Source: an uncultured Oxalobacteraceae bacterium | Lineage (GTDB): Bacteria > Pseudomonadota > Gammaproteobacteria > Burkholderiales > Burkholderiaceae | Assembly: GCA_946479255.1 (NCBI GenBank) | Contig: CAMLFK010000047.1 | Span: 1-23,848 of the forward strand | Length of the DNA: 23,848 nt | Reading direction: 5' to 3' | Shown: positions 23,249 to 23,848 of the stretch, one piece after another | Layout of the letters: every line of letters starts with the position of its first letter | Position numbering within the stretch: position 1 is the first letter of the stretch | Translations under genes and position numbers: made by a program | Notes under the pieces: model-generated | Told to the model about the DNA's origin: nothing | Database searches by the model: none | The model's input: only the letters and a program-made list of their open reading frames with translations

Positions 23249-23848
23249 GCTTGTCCAGCTTGCGGTACAGGGCCGCACGGCTCACGCCCAGCAGCCTGGC
23301 GGCGCGGCTGATGTTCCCCTGTACCTGGTCGAGGGCGGAAGCGATCGCCTCGCGTTCGAGGGTCTCCAGCTTGAGCGCGGCGCCGCTGCCGGCCGGCTCC
23401 ACTGGCTGCACCGGTTCATCATGGCGCAAGCCGAAGTCCGCCAGGGCGTAGACGCCGCTCTGGGCCAGGATCACGGCGCGTTCGCAAGCATGCCGCAGCG
23501 CGCGGACGTTGCCTGGCCAGGGATGGCGGCACAGCGTGTCGAACACCTCCGGGGCCACGCTGCCGGCGGGCCGGCCGTACTGCTGCTGGTAGTGATGCAG
23601 GTAGTGCTGCAGCAGCTGCGCGATGTCGTCCGGGCGCTCGCGCAGCGGCGGCACGCGGATCACGATGGTATTCAAGCGGAACAGCAGGTCGGGGCGGAAC
23701 ACGCGCGCATCGTACAGCTTGTCCTCGTCCAGGTTGGTGGCGCTGACGATGCGCACGTCGATGCTGTGCGCGCGGTCGGCTCCCAGCGGCGTGACTTCGC
23801 GCCGCTCCAGCGCGGTCAGCAGCTTGGCTTGTGCGGCCAGCGGCAGGT
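23238..23848 (-). CDS. Sigma-54-dependent transcriptional regulator with Fis-type HTH (N-terminus beyond window)
   Basis: The frame is open to the window edge; about 203 C-terminal residues are visible. They include the later part of the sigma-54 activator AAA+ domain: LPLAAQAKLLTALERREVTPLG, the Sensor-I region VRIVSATN, the arginine-finger region FRPDLLFRLN with VPPLRERPDD, and HPWPGNVRALRH (Sensor II). A Fis-type helix-turn-helix ends the protein (GNISRAARLLGVSRAALYRKL). Walker A, the GAFTGA loop and any receiver domain are outside the window. Such proteins remodel RNA polymerase carrying sigma-54 at -24/-12 promoters. It overlaps the kinase gene, forming a two-component pair. No sigma-54 promoter was found in the window to name as a target. 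Confidence 0.92.
   Translation of the reverse strand, partial: LPLAAQAKLLTALERREVTPLGADRAHSIDVRIVSATNLDEDKLYDARVFRPDLLFRLNTIVIRVPPLRERPDDIAQLLQHYLHHYQQQYGRPAGSVAPEVFDTLCRHPWPGNVRALRHACERAVILAQSGVYALADFGLRHDEPVQPVEPAGSGAALKLETLEREAIASALDQVQGNISRAARLLGVSRAALYRKLDKHGL

Noticed and set aside
1..23848. CRISPR arrays, tRNA or rRNA genes, insertion sequences, phage attachment sites
   Set aside because: No regularly spaced repeats, no cloverleaf or rRNA sequence, no transposase or integrase and no paired terminal repeats were seen on reading both strands.

Overview
The window looks like a chromosomal segment of a high-GC betaproteobacterium, most likely Oxalobacteraceae (Massilia, Duganella, Janthinobacterium or relatives). 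I infer this from the GC-rich codon usage, the mix of a large sugar-type TonB receptor, a secreted GH3 enzyme and a DUF2760/Hsp70 operon, and the short-loop hairpin terminators. No rRNA, tRNA, CRISPR, insertion sequence or integrase was seen.

Left part (1-5.6 kb). The tail of a probable LysR regulator converges on an exported M20 amidohydrolase. Next come two translationally coupled, visibly lower-GC genes of the BPSL0067 (cysteine amidase-like) and STY0301 (small exported) families, which resemble an effector/immunity pair. A SRAP-family gene (YedK/HMCES type, DNA abasic-site crosslinking) with an extra helical insertion converges on an rtcB-prfH operon, a module known for repairing ribosomes cut in the decoding centre. 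That operon has a good sigma-70 promoter and an unusual leader: a 19-codon ORF with a strong ribosome site, a GC hairpin, and a second hairpin that covers the ribosome-binding region of rtcB.

Middle part (5.8-11.1 kb). A tightly packed operon encodes a DUF2760 protein, a 616-residue Hsp70-like ATPase, and a 928-residue Hsp70-like ATPase carrying a C-terminal DUF3731 region. The genes overlap or nearly touch, so they are probably one functional unit. No J-domain protein or nucleotide exchange factor is present. This is the best candidate in the window for a poorly characterised multi-protein system.

Right part (11.1-23.8 kb). An FAD oxidoreductase fused to a Rieske domain (YhfW type) is followed by a secreted GH3 glycosidase with a PA14 insert. 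The GH3 gene has a promoter overlapped by a 12-bp LacI-type palindrome. After it come a Kef-type CPA2 potassium/proton antiporter with a TrkA-N domain, a small exported protein (possibly DUF3828), a membrane-anchored SRPBCC protein and a 974-residue TonB-dependent receptor. The receptor promoter carries a TGGTA-n-TACCA palindrome just downstream of its -10 box. The window ends inside a two-component pair read leftwards: a sigma-54 activator (cut by the window edge) overlapping an NtrY-like histidine kinase. The GH3 enzyme and the TonB receptor suggest regulated use of plant-type oligosaccharides, although they are not in one operon.
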